DNA of 64,000 nucleotides from positions 682,001-746,000 of the forward strand of contig NW_027469108.1 of the NCBI RefSeq assembly GCF_051020765.1. The letters run 5' to 3'. Below the pieces are notes generated by a model. It did no database searches and was not told the origin of the DNA. It worked only from the letters and a program-made list of their open reading frames with translations. The position numbers were made by a program, and so were the translations under genes. This document shows positions 34,908 through 44,608 of the stretch, one piece after another. Numbering within the stretch: position 1 is the stretch's first letter; each line of letters opens with the position of its first letter. Source of the DNA: Lasioglossum baleicum. Its lineage: Eukaryota; Arthropoda; Insecta; Hymenoptera; Halictidae.

Positions 34908-35109
34908 AGACGAAATCGCGCGAATCGCTCTCTTCCAGTTTCGGAATTCTACTAATTCAGTTCTCTCGCGTCTTCAATCGAATTCAGTTCGACTCAGTCT
35001 TTTCTCGCGTTTTCGGACTCTATTTCAGATCGTTCACGATATTCAGGTCGTATTGCTCCTTACCATTTACACTATTTCTTTATATATCATTTGGTTCTAA
35101 ATTGTTATT

Positions 35110-35690
35110 CGAGTCTGCTCGTAGATTATTATTACGTATTTACAGATATTATTCTGGTTTATTGGTTGTACGAGGTTACTCGTAAACCGTCACCGTTATT
35201 TTGTTGTACGAGCTTACTCGCATTATCATTTCAAATTTATAATTACTATTTTCGTGCTATCTTGTTTATGCGATCTTGCTCGCTTTATTATTCACATTTC
35301 AATTGTTAATTTTGTGTTATTTGGCTTATACGAGCTTGCTCGCATTACTATTCGTATTGCAATTGCTATTTTTGTTAATTTGGCGCTATTTTTGTTTGAA
35401 CGAGCTTGCTCGCATTACTATTCGTATTGCAATTGCTATTTTTGTTAATTTGGCGCTATTTTTGTTTGAACGAGCTTGCTCGCATTACTATTCGTATTGA
35501 TAACTATCATCTAGTGCTATTTTGTTGTACGAGCTTGCTCGCATTATAATTAAGGCTGATAATTCTTATTTTTGTGCCATTTTGCTTTGTATGAGCTCGC
35601 TCGTAACCTGCTTGTTACTATTCTGTGCTATATATCTCGTTCGAGCTCGCTAGCGAACCGACATTGTATTTGGTTCACGAGTTCTGCTCG
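35110..35690 (+). repeat. Palindrome array in 5' LTR of element 2 (about 11 motifs)
   Basis: Same series as 43858-44508, from CGAGTCTGCTCG to CGAGTTCTGCTCG, but with two rather than three of the 70-bp units. The lost (or never gained) unit is the one that contains GCGCTATCTTTG in the 3' LTRs. Confidence 0.8.
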
Positions 35691-35790
35691 CAAGTCTTAT
35701 TCTTGTACATATTCTGATTCATTATATTCTGTCTGTTTAAACCATCTATTTCGCAGCTTATTCAGCAATACCTCGCCCTCGCTATCTCCC

Positions 35791-36189
35791 ATGCCCCGTC
35801 GCGCCGGTAGGAGCTACCAAATCGGTAAATTGGTGCGACAGCTACGCGCCGAAGGGAAAGCTACCGTTTACAATCCGTACTTGGGAATCGCTAAACAGCC
35901 CAGGATCATCCGCGACGTCCCCCTTGCTCGTCGAGTAAAAATAGTGGACCGTCGAGAGATCGCGATACCTCCGCGACGCGAAGAAGGAACCGCTGACCGC
36001 GCTGAAACGCCTCCGCGCCGCGAAGAAACGACCGTCGGACGGCCAGATTCCGCGCCTCCTCCCCCGTGGGGGTTGATACCGATCCGATTCCTCCCGAGTC
36101 TCCCTCCACTGGAGGAAATCAGTATCGAGGACCCGCGTTACGAACGTTACGTCGTCCGCAGAATACTCACCCTAAGGTGGTATTACTAA
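35791..36189 (+). CDS. ORF inside the 5' LTR of element 2 (132 residues)
   Basis: Intact copy of the ORF at 7969-8367 with one visible amino-acid change (Trp-Gly instead of Trp-Arg in the PPPPW segment, around residue 93). It lies about 680 bases upstream of gag in the presumed leader. No domain is recognised. It could equally be a uORF or non-coding. Confidence 0.4.
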   Translation: MPRRAGRSYQIGKLVRQLRAEGKATVYNPYLGIAKQPRIIRDVPLARRVKIVDRREIAIPPRREEGTADRAETPPRREETTVGRPDSAPPPPWGLIPIRFLPSLPPLEEISIEDPRYERYVVRRILTLRWYY

Positions 36190-36743
36190 AGTTTCGTCGA
36201 TCAGTGACCGAGTGGAGTGATCGCGAGTGTGTGCGTGTGTGTATGCGCGTCTCCGGGTTGTTCAATCCCGATCGGTCCGTCGATCGATTCCTCACATCCC
36301 TCACATTCCTCACATTCGTTCCTATAACCCCTAAAATTGGTGTATCAATCGTGTACGTCTGAGCCCAGAGGGTGCTCGGTACCGAGAGAACACTAATTTC
36401 CCTTCGGTCGAGAATCCTGTCACGAATCGAACAACCCACGCGCTCGGACGAGTCACACACAACACGCCCACATAGTGACACTCTGATCGCAGGGAGCTGT
36501 CACCGTCATCGCGCAGTTCGTCGCTCCGTCGCGACATCCCCGCCGGACGACGTCCATTCATTTCCATCTTCGCCCCTTTTCAACAACGACGAACGCCGGT
36601 ATCGGGTCCCTGATCAGACGTGGACGTTACGCGCCACGTGGATCTAAGATCGTCTTAAATAGATTGGTCGGTTACGTCCCCGCCCCGTCTGGGCGTCGTT
36701 TCGTCGGATCATATCCGACCCGGGACGTAACAGGAGATATTTT

Positions 36744-36760
36744 TGGCGCAGTCGGTAGGA
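36744..36760 (+). promoter_or_regulatory. Candidate primer-binding site of element 2
   Basis: TGGCGCAGTCGGTAGGA lies 11 bases after the LTR end. TGG can pair with a tRNA CCA terminus. I could not assign the tRNA. The leader from here to 36870 holds no other recognisable feature. Confidence 0.45.
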
Positions 36761-36870
36761 CGCGACGATCGCCGAATAAAGCCGGTTGTTCGTTGCTGAA
36801 AATCTAATCGAAATTCCTTTTCTTTCCCGCTCTTTGGCGGCCCTGTATCGCCTAACCCTCTCTCTTCACG

Positions 36871-38241
36871 ATGGATTCCGCTGCATCAAAATTGAATTCT
36901 AACGTGCCCTCACCTCTCTCCGAGGAGGACCTATTCGCGTTCCAATTAGAACTCGCCAAGAAGGAAGCCGCCCTCCAAGAGCGCGCCGCCGCCCTTGAAA
37001 CCGCGGCGAGCCTACGCGAGTCAGAACAACGCGCGCGTGAAAATGAACTCCTAGCAATGCGTCGCGACCTTCATGAGATGCGGATGAACCACCTTGACTC
37101 GAACGCTGCACGCTTCCGCCCCCGCTACGATTCAACCCCCTTTACCGAAGCTCCTCGCCCAGACCCTGTGAATTTCACTGTTAAGCAAGCAGTAGAATTC
37201 ATACCCACCTTCGATGGCAGTAATATGACCGTCCTACAATTCATCCGAGCGTGCAAACGCGCACGCGAGGTCATACCCGCGTACGCAGAACACACGCTGA
37301 CCAAACTCGTCTGCAACAAGCTCCGCGGTCGCGCCTACGCGGCCGTGGAGGACGAAGATTGCTCCACCATTTCAGACCTCTGCAGCCGTCTTAAAGACGT
37401 GCTGGGTCCCCATCGCTTCGTTGAGCAGTACCGAGGCGAACTGGCAAGCATCTCGCAGCGGCCCACCGAACACGTGCTCGACTTTATCAGTCGTGTAAAA
37501 GACTTACGCACCGCGATCCTAGATTGCCACCGCGACGGGACCAACGTCGACGATATCGACACCCTTACTATAGACAGTTTCATTCGCGGCCTTATCCCCA
37601 CGTTACGCGCCGAGGTCCGCCCGCTCCGAAACGAGCCGCTGCGTGTAGTTTTCAACGAGGCCATCTCTGCCTACAAACAATACGAGCTTGATAAGATACG
37701 TTACCGAGAACCCCTTCGCGACGACTATCGCCACGTACACTTCTCGGAGGCAAGGTCCACTACGCCAGATCGCCGCGACCATTATTCACCGGAGCCTCGA
37801 CGTCGCGCCCCTGAGACTCGCGACCGGTACGACCTTCCCCCTCACGAGCCTCGCGGTTATCACGAAACTCGAAGCCGCACACCCGACCGCCGTCCCTACG
37901 CCGAGCCTTCAGCTTGGCGTGACCCGAGTTTCAGAAGCCCGCACGAGGGTGTCCGACGCCCCGCACCCCCGACTCCTCTCATTGCACGGGCCCCAACGCC
38001 CCCATCGCAAGAACCCCGCGACCGTTTCCCCTCCGAATCGGCGAAATTTTGCAGGTATTGCAAAAACCCGGGCCATGACATTCACGAATGTCGCAAGCGG
38101 GAATATAATAACAATTTCAGACAGGGAAACGGGACCAGCCTCCCGTCCGAACCAGCGTCTGGTCGGGAGGCCCCAACTTCAAGAAACGTCCCACGACCGG
38201 TGGGACACCTCGAAATGCCCCCCGTCTCGTCTCCGCGATAA
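36871..38241 (+). CDS. gag: Gag of element 2
   Basis: 456 residues, the structural protein that packages the RNA. Residues 18-75 form a strongly charged, Ala/Glu/Arg-rich coiled coil. About 105-275 resemble a retrotransposon capsid (FIPTFDGSNMTVLQFIRAC onward). The region 285-385 is Arg/Pro-rich and basic, probably RNA-binding. A single CCHC zinc knuckle, CRYCKNPGHDIHEC, lies at 394-407. The ATG at 36871 has a good context (CACGATGG) and is the first in frame. The frame overlaps the pol frame by about 130 bases (38112-38241) in the -1 register, so pol is probably made by -1 frameshifting. Confidence 0.9.
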   Translation: MDSAASKLNSNVPSPLSEEDLFAFQLELAKKEAALQERAAALETAASLRESEQRARENELLAMRRDLHEMRMNHLDSNAARFRPRYDSTPFTEAPRPDPVNFTVKQAVEFIPTFDGSNMTVLQFIRACKRAREVIPAYAEHTLTKLVCNKLRGRAYAAVEDEDCSTISDLCSRLKDVLGPHRFVEQYRGELASISQRPTEHVLDFISRVKDLRTAILDCHRDGTNVDDIDTLTIDSFIRGLIPTLRAEVRPLRNEPLRVVFNEAISAYKQYELDKIRYREPLRDDYRHVHFSEARSTTPDRRDHYSPEPRRRAPETRDRYDLPPHEPRGYHETRSRTPDRRPYAEPSAWRDPSFRSPHEGVRRPAPPTPLIARAPTPPSQEPRDRFPSESAKFCRYCKNPGHDIHECRKREYNNNFRQGNGTSLPSEPASGREAPTSRNVPRPVGHLEMPPVSSPR

Positions 38242-40805
38242 CTCTCGCGGCTGATTCGCCGATACCCCGCGTGACCGTTACCGCGCCACAATTCACAACG
38301 CCGTGTGAGTTCCTCGTCGACACGGGATCTGAATTAAACATCATCAAATCGTCTAGCGTAAAGCCCGGTGTCCCGGTCGACTCGGGAGACGTTGTCCAAG
38401 TCCATGGTATCACCGAAGGTGTCACCAGTACCTTAGGCCGGATCGACGCGGAGCTCAACGACGCCATCCCTGTCTCCTTCCAGGTTTTCCCCGATGTCCT
38501 CCCTTCTAATATCGACGGCATTCTTGGTGCCCCCTTTTTCCACGAAAATGGAGAGATCTCCTTTACGAAAAGAGAAATCTCCAAAGATCACCTCAGCGTA
38601 CCGTTTTCGAACACGTGCGAGTTCGCAATCGAAGCCCGTACCGCCGCCTGCATCGCCGTTAACGTAACCGGACCGACCGTCGGTTACATCCGCCGTATAG
38701 AAATTAAACAGGGCGTATTTCTAGGCGACTGTCTCGTCACCAATTCGAACGGAAGGGCATGCCTACGGTGCTTTAACACATCGGCCGAGGCAGCATCCTT
38801 CCGTCTACCCACATTGGAGGTAGAAGAAATCGAAGATCCTCCGCTATATTCCCCTCCCAAACCCAACCCCATTCCTGATTCCGGGTCAGTTTCGGAACGT
38901 CCTACTAATTTCGCATCTCGTACGACTCGACCGTACGAGTCGATCAATAATGATCACCTCGCGTCAAATTCAAAATCCGAATCCGCTTCGGATCATTCTT
39001 ATTCTAATTTAAATTCAACCTCCGAATCCGCTTCGGATTATTCTAATCCTAATTCATATCTCAAATACGGAACTGTTTCAAACTATCTCGCTACACCTCG
39101 TACGACTCGCCCGTACGAGTCGATCAAAAATGATCACTTCGCGCCGATTACAGAGATAGAAACAAAAGGAGTTCACTTCTCCCCGCAGGATATCACTCTG
39201 CGTATGAAAGAACTCTGCGAAACAATCCCACTGAACCACCTCAACTCGGACGAGGCGTCCCACGTCAAAACCCTATTACACGAAAACCATGATCTCTTCC
39301 ACCTCCAAGGGAACCGTTTAGGCAAAACTAACGCCGTGACCCACAAAATTCCGACGACAGACGACGTCCCTGTGCATACGAAGCAGTATCGCTACCCGCC
39401 GATCCACAAGGAAGAGATTGATAGACAAATGCGCGACCTCCTAGCCAATGACATAGTAGTTCCGTCCAATTCACCATACAACTCCCCCTTGTGGATCGTG
39501 CCCAAGAAACCGGACGCCGACGGTACCAAGAAATGGCGTATGGTGATAGATTACCGTGCGTTGAATGAAAAGTCGATAGCCGATGCATACCCGCTACCCA
39601 GCATAAACGAAATTCTTGACCAGCTGGGTAGCGCTAAATATTTTAGCGTATTTGACTTGGCTAGCGGCTTCCACCAAATCGCCATGGACCCAGCGGACGC
39701 TGCGAAAACCGCGTTTTCCACCCCATTCGGCCATTACCAGTACAATCGTATGCCGTTTGGGCTGAAAAACGCCCCCGCTACCTTCCAACGCCTAATGGAC
39801 AACATCCTAAGCGGACTCCAGGGAAACGAGCTATTCGTCTACTTGGACGATATTGTAATATACGCCCGTACCCTGGAGGAACACCGCGCAAAGTTCAATA
39901 AATTAGCTAACCGCCTCAGGAACGCGAATTTGAAGCTTCAACCGTCAAAGTGCGGCTTTCTTTTCAAGGAAGTGGCTTACCTCGGCCACCAAATTAGCGA
40001 GCAAGGAGTCAAGCCCTGCCCAAAAAAAATAAGCGCCGTCCAAAACTATCCGCGACCGAAATCCGCGAAAAATGTACGCGAATTCCTGGGACTCGCAGGA
40101 TACTACCGACGATTTATAGACAAGTTCGCGCAGATCTCCAAACCCTTAACCAAGCTCCTAACCAAGGACACGAAATTTGCGTGGGGACCGGACCAGGAAA
40201 GAGCATTCGACGCGCTCCGCTCAGCCTTGTGCTGCGAACCGGTCCTCCAATACCCCGACTTCGATAAGCCATTCAATGTAACCTGCGATGCCTCGGGCCA
40301 TGCCATCGGAGCAGTCCTGAGCCAGGGGGAAGTAGGTAAAGACCGCCCGGTCGCCTACGCATCGCGAATCCTGCACGGAGCGGAATTAAATTACTCCACG
40401 ATCGAAAAGGAGTGTTTGGCCATAGTTTTTGCTGTCCAGTATTTCCGACCGTACATCTACGGTCGACAATTTGTACTAATCACAGACCACCGCCCCCTGG
40501 TCTGGATGAATTCAGTAAAGGACCCAACCTCACGTCTGCTCCGATGGAGGCTAAAACTTGCGGAATTCGATTACAAAATCTTGTACAAGCCAGGCAGGGC
40601 GAATTCAAACGCGGATGCATTGTCCCGCAAACCGGTAGCCCTCCCCATCTACGAGGACACATCGGAAGAAACAATCCCCTCCCCAGCATCACGAGCAGCA
40701 GACGACCCTACCTTCGACGTCACGCTCGAAGTCCGCGTTCCCAGTGGTGGTTACACGACACGTCGTCAGAATCACCAGGGGATAGTACACCTGAAACTAT
40801 CATAG
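38112..40805 (+). CDS. pol: Pol part 1 of element 2: protease, reverse transcriptase, RNase H
   Basis: The frame opens at 38112 after a stop and lacks a convincing ATG near its start, which fits expression by frameshift from gag. The protease active site DTG is at 38319 (LVDTGSELN). A variable linker at about 38880-39150 contains an internal duplication. RT follows at about 39390-39960 with YLDD at 39840-39851, then RNase H from about 40280 with the expected acidic residues in TCDASGHAIG, TIEKECLAI and LITDHRPLVW. The frame stops at 40805 before integrase, which continues in another frame, so pol is split in this copy. Domains and catalytic residues up to the stop look intact. Confidence 0.9.
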   Translation, partial: QFQTGKRDQPPVRTSVWSGGPNFKKRPTTGGTPRNAPRLVSAITLAADSPIPRVTVTAPQFTTPCEFLVDTGSELNIIKSSSVKPGVPVDSGDVVQVHGITEGVTSTLGRIDAELNDAIPVSFQVFPDVLPSNIDGILGAPFFHENGEISFTKREISKDHLSVPFSNTCEFAIEARTAACIAVNVTGPTVGYIRRIEIKQGVFLGDCLVTNSNGRACLRCFNTSAEAASFRLPTLEVEEIEDPPLYSPPKPNPIPDSGSVSERPTNFASRTTRPYESINNDHLASNSKSESASDHSYSNLNSTSESASDYSNPNSYLKYGTVSNYLATPRTTRPYESIKNDHFAPITEIETKGVHFSPQDITLRMKELCETIPLNHLNSDEASHVKTLLHENHDLFHLQGNRLGKTNAVTHKIPTTDDVPVHTKQYRYPPIHKEEIDRQMRDLLANDIVVPSNSPYNSPLWIVPKKPDADGTKKWRMVIDYRALNEKSIADAYPLPSINEILDQLGSAKYFSVFDLASGFHQIAMDPADAAKTAFSTPFGHYQYNRMPFGLKNAPATFQRLMDNILSGLQGNELFVYLDDIVIYARTLEEHRAKFNKLANRLRNANLKLQPSKCGFLFKEVAYLGHQISEQGVKPCPKKISAVQNYPRPKSAKNVREFLGLAGYYRRFIDKFAQISKPLTKLLTKDTKFAWGPDQERAFDALRSALCCEPVLQYPDFDKPFNVTCDASGHAIGAVLSQGEVGKDRPVAYASRILHGAELNYSTIEKECLAIVFAVQYFRPYIYGRQFVLITDHRPLVWMNSVKDPTSRLLRWRLKLAEFDYKILYKPGRANSNADALSRKPVALPIYEDTSEETIPSPASRAADDPTFDVTLEVRVPSGGYTTRRQNHQGIVHLKLS

Positions 40806-42718
40806 AGGGAGACGATCCCGTAGCAACCTCCACCCCCGCTCCGCATACCCCCCTTCCCGGCTTTCTCAACACGACTCCGTATTTTCCGGAGCCTCCCTCC
40901 CCAATCGCCCACCCATCAGACTCTAGGCCTATGACGTCATCCCTCCCCCACAGTTCCTACAGTCCCGCCAGCCCGGGGTCATTTCCCCCCTCGGCCACCG
41001 TGGACCAGCGGCTCGCCGACGCCCCCACGGACGACTCGAGCCCGGGAGACGCGACCTTCGGGTCCGAGAGCCCGCAGGCCCCCGCGCGTGGTCGCATCAT
41101 CGTCCACCTCCGCGATAGGCTCATCATGCGGAAGGACAATTTGGTCTGCTTCATAACGCGGGACGGCAGACCGGCGGACCCAGGAGCAGCTGACCTTTTT
41201 AAACAAGGGAGGCTGACGAACAGCGCTGAACTCGTCCTCCATAGGGCCAAGGTAGACGACTTCGGATCGTTTAAACTGATCCAGCTGCCGGTCAAACAGA
41301 CGTCGTTCCATGAGGCTACCCTAGACGACGTCCACGAATGTCTCCGTTCCCTATACAATGTGGTCACCGAGCTACAACTCCCCACATTCTCATTCTCCAG
41401 ATCCACCCTCGACAACATCCCATGGCACCATATCCAGGCGTCCATCATCGAAACCTTCTCCCAAGTTCCCCTACGAATTTTTCTCTGTTCCCACGACGTA
41501 CAAATCCCCGCGGAAGATAGGCGGCAAGATATCCTCACGGATAATCACGCCTCCGCCTACGGCGGCCACAAAGGAATCACGAAGACGTACAAGAGGATCA
41601 GAGAAAAGTACTACTGGCAGACCCTGAAGGCTGACGTCGCCACTTTCGTCAACAATTGCCCCAGCTGCCAGCTGCACAAGCTCACAAGGGTGAAACCCCG
41701 TCTTCCGATGACTCTGACGGACACGCCAGGAAGGGCGTTCGACAAGGTGTCATTGGACGTTGTAGGCCCGCTCTCACCGACACCCGAAGGCCACCAGTAC
41801 ATCCTCACGATGCAGGACCTACTGACAAAGTACTCCTTGGCGATCCCACTAAAGGGCATCGGCGCCGTCGAAACCGCCGACGCCTTCGTTGAACATCTCA
41901 TCTGCAGATTCGGGGCACCAAAGGCAATCCTGACGGACCAAGGGAGGAATTTCATCAGCTCCCTGATGAAAGCCGTAGCCAAAAGATTCAAAATCGCACG
42001 AGTCCATACGACTGCGTACCACCCTCAAAGCAACGGATCGATAGAGAGATCGCACCACGTCCTGACGGAGTATCTCAAGCAATTCGTCACACACGGCAAC
42101 TGGAATACATGGCTCAATTTAGCCATGTTCAGCTACAATACGAGCGTACACGAGGGTACAAAATTCACCCCCCACGAGCTGGTGTTTGGATCGCTGGCGC
42201 GTGTCCCGGTTTCCGACACGGCAGCTCCGCACCTGGATAACGAGTCATATGACGACTATTACCAGGGGCTGCAGAGGAAGATTACGGAAACCCTGAACCA
42301 GGCAAGAGCAAATCTCGTCGCGGCCAAGGAGAGGTCCAAGCAGTACTACGACAGACAAGTGCGTCTGCAAGCAATCGCCGTAGGCGACAAAGTTTACCTC
42401 TTGAACGAACCAAGGAAAGGTAAATTCGATGCGCAATACACTGGTTCCTACGAGGTCGCCGAAATCCTGCCAAACAATAACATCAAGATCAACACCAGAA
42501 GAGGCTTCAAAATCGTTCACGCCGACAAACTGAAGAAGGCAAAAACCCCCCCACCTTCCCGTGTATTATCCCCCCCCCCCCCGATCGGCCGTCGTCTCGC
42601 GCTGCACGACGACACCCTGACATACGACGAGGATCCGTCACCCAGCCGCCATGTGCCTCTTCGCCAAACCGCGCGCCACTGCCAGGGAGAAGGCAGCCAG
42701 GTTCAGCTCTCCCTTTGA
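40742..42718 (+). CDS. pol: Pol part 2 of element 2: integrase, in a different frame
   Basis: The start given is approximate: the frame is open from before 40412, but its earlier part is only the shadow of RNase H. It encodes a Pro/Ser-rich spacer, the integrase HHCC finger at about 41546-41665 (NHASAYGGH … NNCPSCQLHK), the DDE core with Asp near 41754 (VSLDVVGPL), Asp near 41936 (LTDQGRNF) and Glu near 42044 (SIERSHH), and a GPY/F-like module near 42435. It lies -1 relative to the RNase H frame. This is either a frameshift mutation around 40730-40800 or, less likely, a second programmed shift. The C-terminus after two C runs is short and probably variable. Confidence 0.85.
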   Translation, partial: QWWLHDTSSESPGDSTPETIIEGDDPVATSTPAPHTPLPGFLNTTPYFPEPPSPIAHPSDSRPMTSSLPHSSYSPASPGSFPPSATVDQRLADAPTDDSSPGDATFGSESPQAPARGRIIVHLRDRLIMRKDNLVCFITRDGRPADPGAADLFKQGRLTNSAELVLHRAKVDDFGSFKLIQLPVKQTSFHEATLDDVHECLRSLYNVVTELQLPTFSFSRSTLDNIPWHHIQASIIETFSQVPLRIFLCSHDVQIPAEDRRQDILTDNHASAYGGHKGITKTYKRIREKYYWQTLKADVATFVNNCPSCQLHKLTRVKPRLPMTLTDTPGRAFDKVSLDVVGPLSPTPEGHQYILTMQDLLTKYSLAIPLKGIGAVETADAFVEHLICRFGAPKAILTDQGRNFISSLMKAVAKRFKIARVHTTAYHPQSNGSIERSHHVLTEYLKQFVTHGNWNTWLNLAMFSYNTSVHEGTKFTPHELVFGSLARVPVSDTAAPHLDNESYDDYYQGLQRKITETLNQARANLVAAKERSKQYYDRQVRLQAIAVGDKVYLLNEPRKGKFDAQYTGSYEVAEILPNNNIKINTRRGFKIVHADKLKKAKTPPPSRVLSPPPPIGRRLALHDDTLTYDEDPSPSRHVPLRQTARHCQGEGSQVQLSL

Positions 42719-43031
42719 CTGGCACCAGTGCTACCAGGGAACTGCCTACTCCGACACCAAAGGCCGAGACATCTGCCAGCGTTGCAACCAGCACGTGCAA
42801 GGGACCGGAGAGGCGTTCCACGTCCACTCCATCCAGTGGATCAGGTGGATGAGGAACACCTGTGCGAACTGCAAAGGGCCTCTGTTTCGCACGCAACCCC
42901 CGTTGGACTGCAACGAATGCGGGACGCGGCTCAGCATCATCATGGCCAAAACCATATTCAGGAGCAGCCCACATGTGGAGGAACTCCGGCGATATCAGCT
43001 CCCGCTGAGAGCTAACAATCCAGCGCCCTAA
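42651..43031 (+). CDS. Small cysteine-rich ORF between pol and 3' LTR (element 2 copy)
   Basis: Identical 126-residue protein to 871-1251, with CxxC pairs at residues 42/45, 71/74 and 87/90 and intervening His, suggesting one or two zinc sites (zinc-ribbon or RING-like). It has a strong start context, and an in-frame TGA ten codons upstream separates it from any pol read-through. It overlaps the last 68 bases of the pol frame. Function is unknown. Translation would need a subgenomic or spliced RNA, or reinitiation. Confidence 0.55.
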   Translation: MCLFAKPRATAREKAARFSSPFDWHQCYQGTAYSDTKGRDICQRCNQHVQGTGEAFHVHSIQWIRWMRNTCANCKGPLFRTQPPLDCNECGTRLSIIMAKTIFRSSPHVEELRRYQLPLRANNPAP

Positions 43032-43227
43032 TGCCACTTCGTCGTCTGGTAGGGCATCGCGCCCGAAGAGCCCCCCCCCCGGACAGTCGCCATCCCGGGG
43101 AGGAAGGTGTGACGTCGTCCGACGTTGGATTTGGAGTTTCCTCAGCAGACCCCACACCCCCCATATCCAACACGTCGTCAGCAGCATCCGCGTTCCATTG
43201 CGTTGCCGCCGGAAAAGTTCGCGCCCC

Positions 43228-43238
43228 AAGGGGTAAGG
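43228..43238 (+). promoter_or_regulatory. Polypurine tract of element 2
   Basis: AAGGGGTAAGG directly before the 3' LTR (TGTAACG), same as 1448-1458. The spacer 43032-43227 shows nothing further. Confidence 0.7.
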
Positions 43239-43647
43239 TGTAACGTCGTACCGACGTGTTGCGTCGGTTTTGTTCGTATGAGCAAATTCTCGCTGTACAT
43301 ACATATATATATATATGGTATACGCATACTCCCTTCGTAAAATCTAAACCGAAATCGCGTTTAAATCCGTACACAGCGATATGTATATATATATCTTACG
43401 CGTATTTATATATATATATACATATCCCCGTGAGAGTGAACATAGGGAATCGGGAAAGAAGCGATAGTCACCGGTACAAGCGGACGCCAGCATGGCAACC
43501 GCGAGTACAGGTGTACGTACATCTAAACCGTCGTTTCGTTCGAACTGCGAAAAGTATACATCGACGACAACATATTCGTCCGTGCCTGGTACGATTTAGA
43601 CAAAAGGACTTCACGGTTCACCGAATCCCTATGGTCCGCGCTCTTAT

Positions 43648-43655
43648 TATAAATA
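43648..43655 (+). promoter_or_regulatory. Probable TATA box of the 3' LTR of element 2
   Basis: TATAAATA in the same position as in the other two LTRs. In a 3' LTR it could drive transcription outward into the satellite at 45551. Confidence 0.4.
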
Positions 43656-43857
43656 AGACGAAATCGCGCGAATCGCTCTCTTCCAGTTTCGGAATTCTAC
43701 TAATTCAGTTCTCTCGCGTCTTCAATCGAATTCAGTTCGACTCAGTCTTTTCTCGCGTTTTCGGACTCTATTTCAGATCGTTCACGATATTCAGGTCGTA
43801 TTGCTCCTTACCATTTACACTATTTCTTTATATATCATTTGGTTCTAAATTGTTATT

Positions 43858-44508
43858 CGAGTCTGCTCGTAGATTATTATTACGTATTTACAGATATTAT
43901 TCTGGTTTATTGGTTGTACGAGGTTACTCGTAAACCGTCACCGTTATTTTGTTGTACGAGCTTACTCGCATTATCATTTCAAATTTATAATTACTATTTT
44001 CGTGCTATCTTGTTTATGCGATCTTGCTCGCTTTATTATTCACATTTCAATTGTTAATTTTGTGTTATTTGGCTTATACGAGCTTGCTCGCATTACTATT
44101 CGTATTGCAATTGCTATTTTTGTTAATTTGGCGCTATCTTTGTTTGAACGAGCTTGCTCGCATTACTATTCGTATTGCAATTGCTATTTTTGTTAATTTG
44201 GCGCTATTTTTGTTTGAACGAGCTTGCTCGCATTACTATTCGTATTGCAATTGCTATTTTTGTTAATTTGGCGCTATTTTTGTTTGAACGAGCTTGCTCG
44301 CATTACTATTCGTATTGATAACTATCATCTAGTGCTATTTTGTTGTACGAGCTTGCTCGCATTATAATTAAGGCTGATAATTCTTATTTTTGTGCCATTT
44401 TGCTTTGTATGAGCTCGCTCGTAACCTGCTTGTTACTATTCTGTGCTATATATCTCGTTCGAGCTCGCTAGCGAACCGACATTGTATTTGGTTCACGAGT
44501 TCTGCTCG
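43858..44508 (+). repeat. Palindrome array in 3' LTR of element 2 (12 motifs)
   Basis: Motifs begin at 43858, 43919, 43957, 44019, 44079, 44149, 44219, 44289, 44348, 44410, 44460 and 44496. Most fit CGAGCTTGCTCG exactly or with one or two changes. Both half-sites are conserved while the AT-rich spacers vary, except in the three perfect 70-bp units. Confidence 0.85.
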
Positions 44509-44608
44509 CAAGTCTTATTCTTGTACATATTCTGATTCATTATATTCTGTCTGTTTAAACCATCTATTTCGCAGCTTATTCAGCAATACCTCGCCCTCGC
44601 TATCTCCC

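Larger units (their letters stand above)
34121..36732 (+). repeat. 5' LTR of element 2, carrying a MITE
   Basis: Matches the 3' LTR (43239-45550) except for a 366-bp inserted fold-back element (34270-34635), one fewer copy of the 70-bp palindrome unit, and a few substitutions (for example GGGGGTTG near 36066 where the others have GGAGGTTG). Begins TG and ends CA. The rest of U3 (34636-34899) is AT-rich and shows no gene. Confidence 0.95.

Noticed and set aside
42507..43304. 265-residue antisense ORF over the pol end and cysteine-rich ORF (also 784-1596)
   Set aside because: Antisense shadow of GC-rich coding sequence. It crosses C tracts and the LTR border and shows no recognisable motif.
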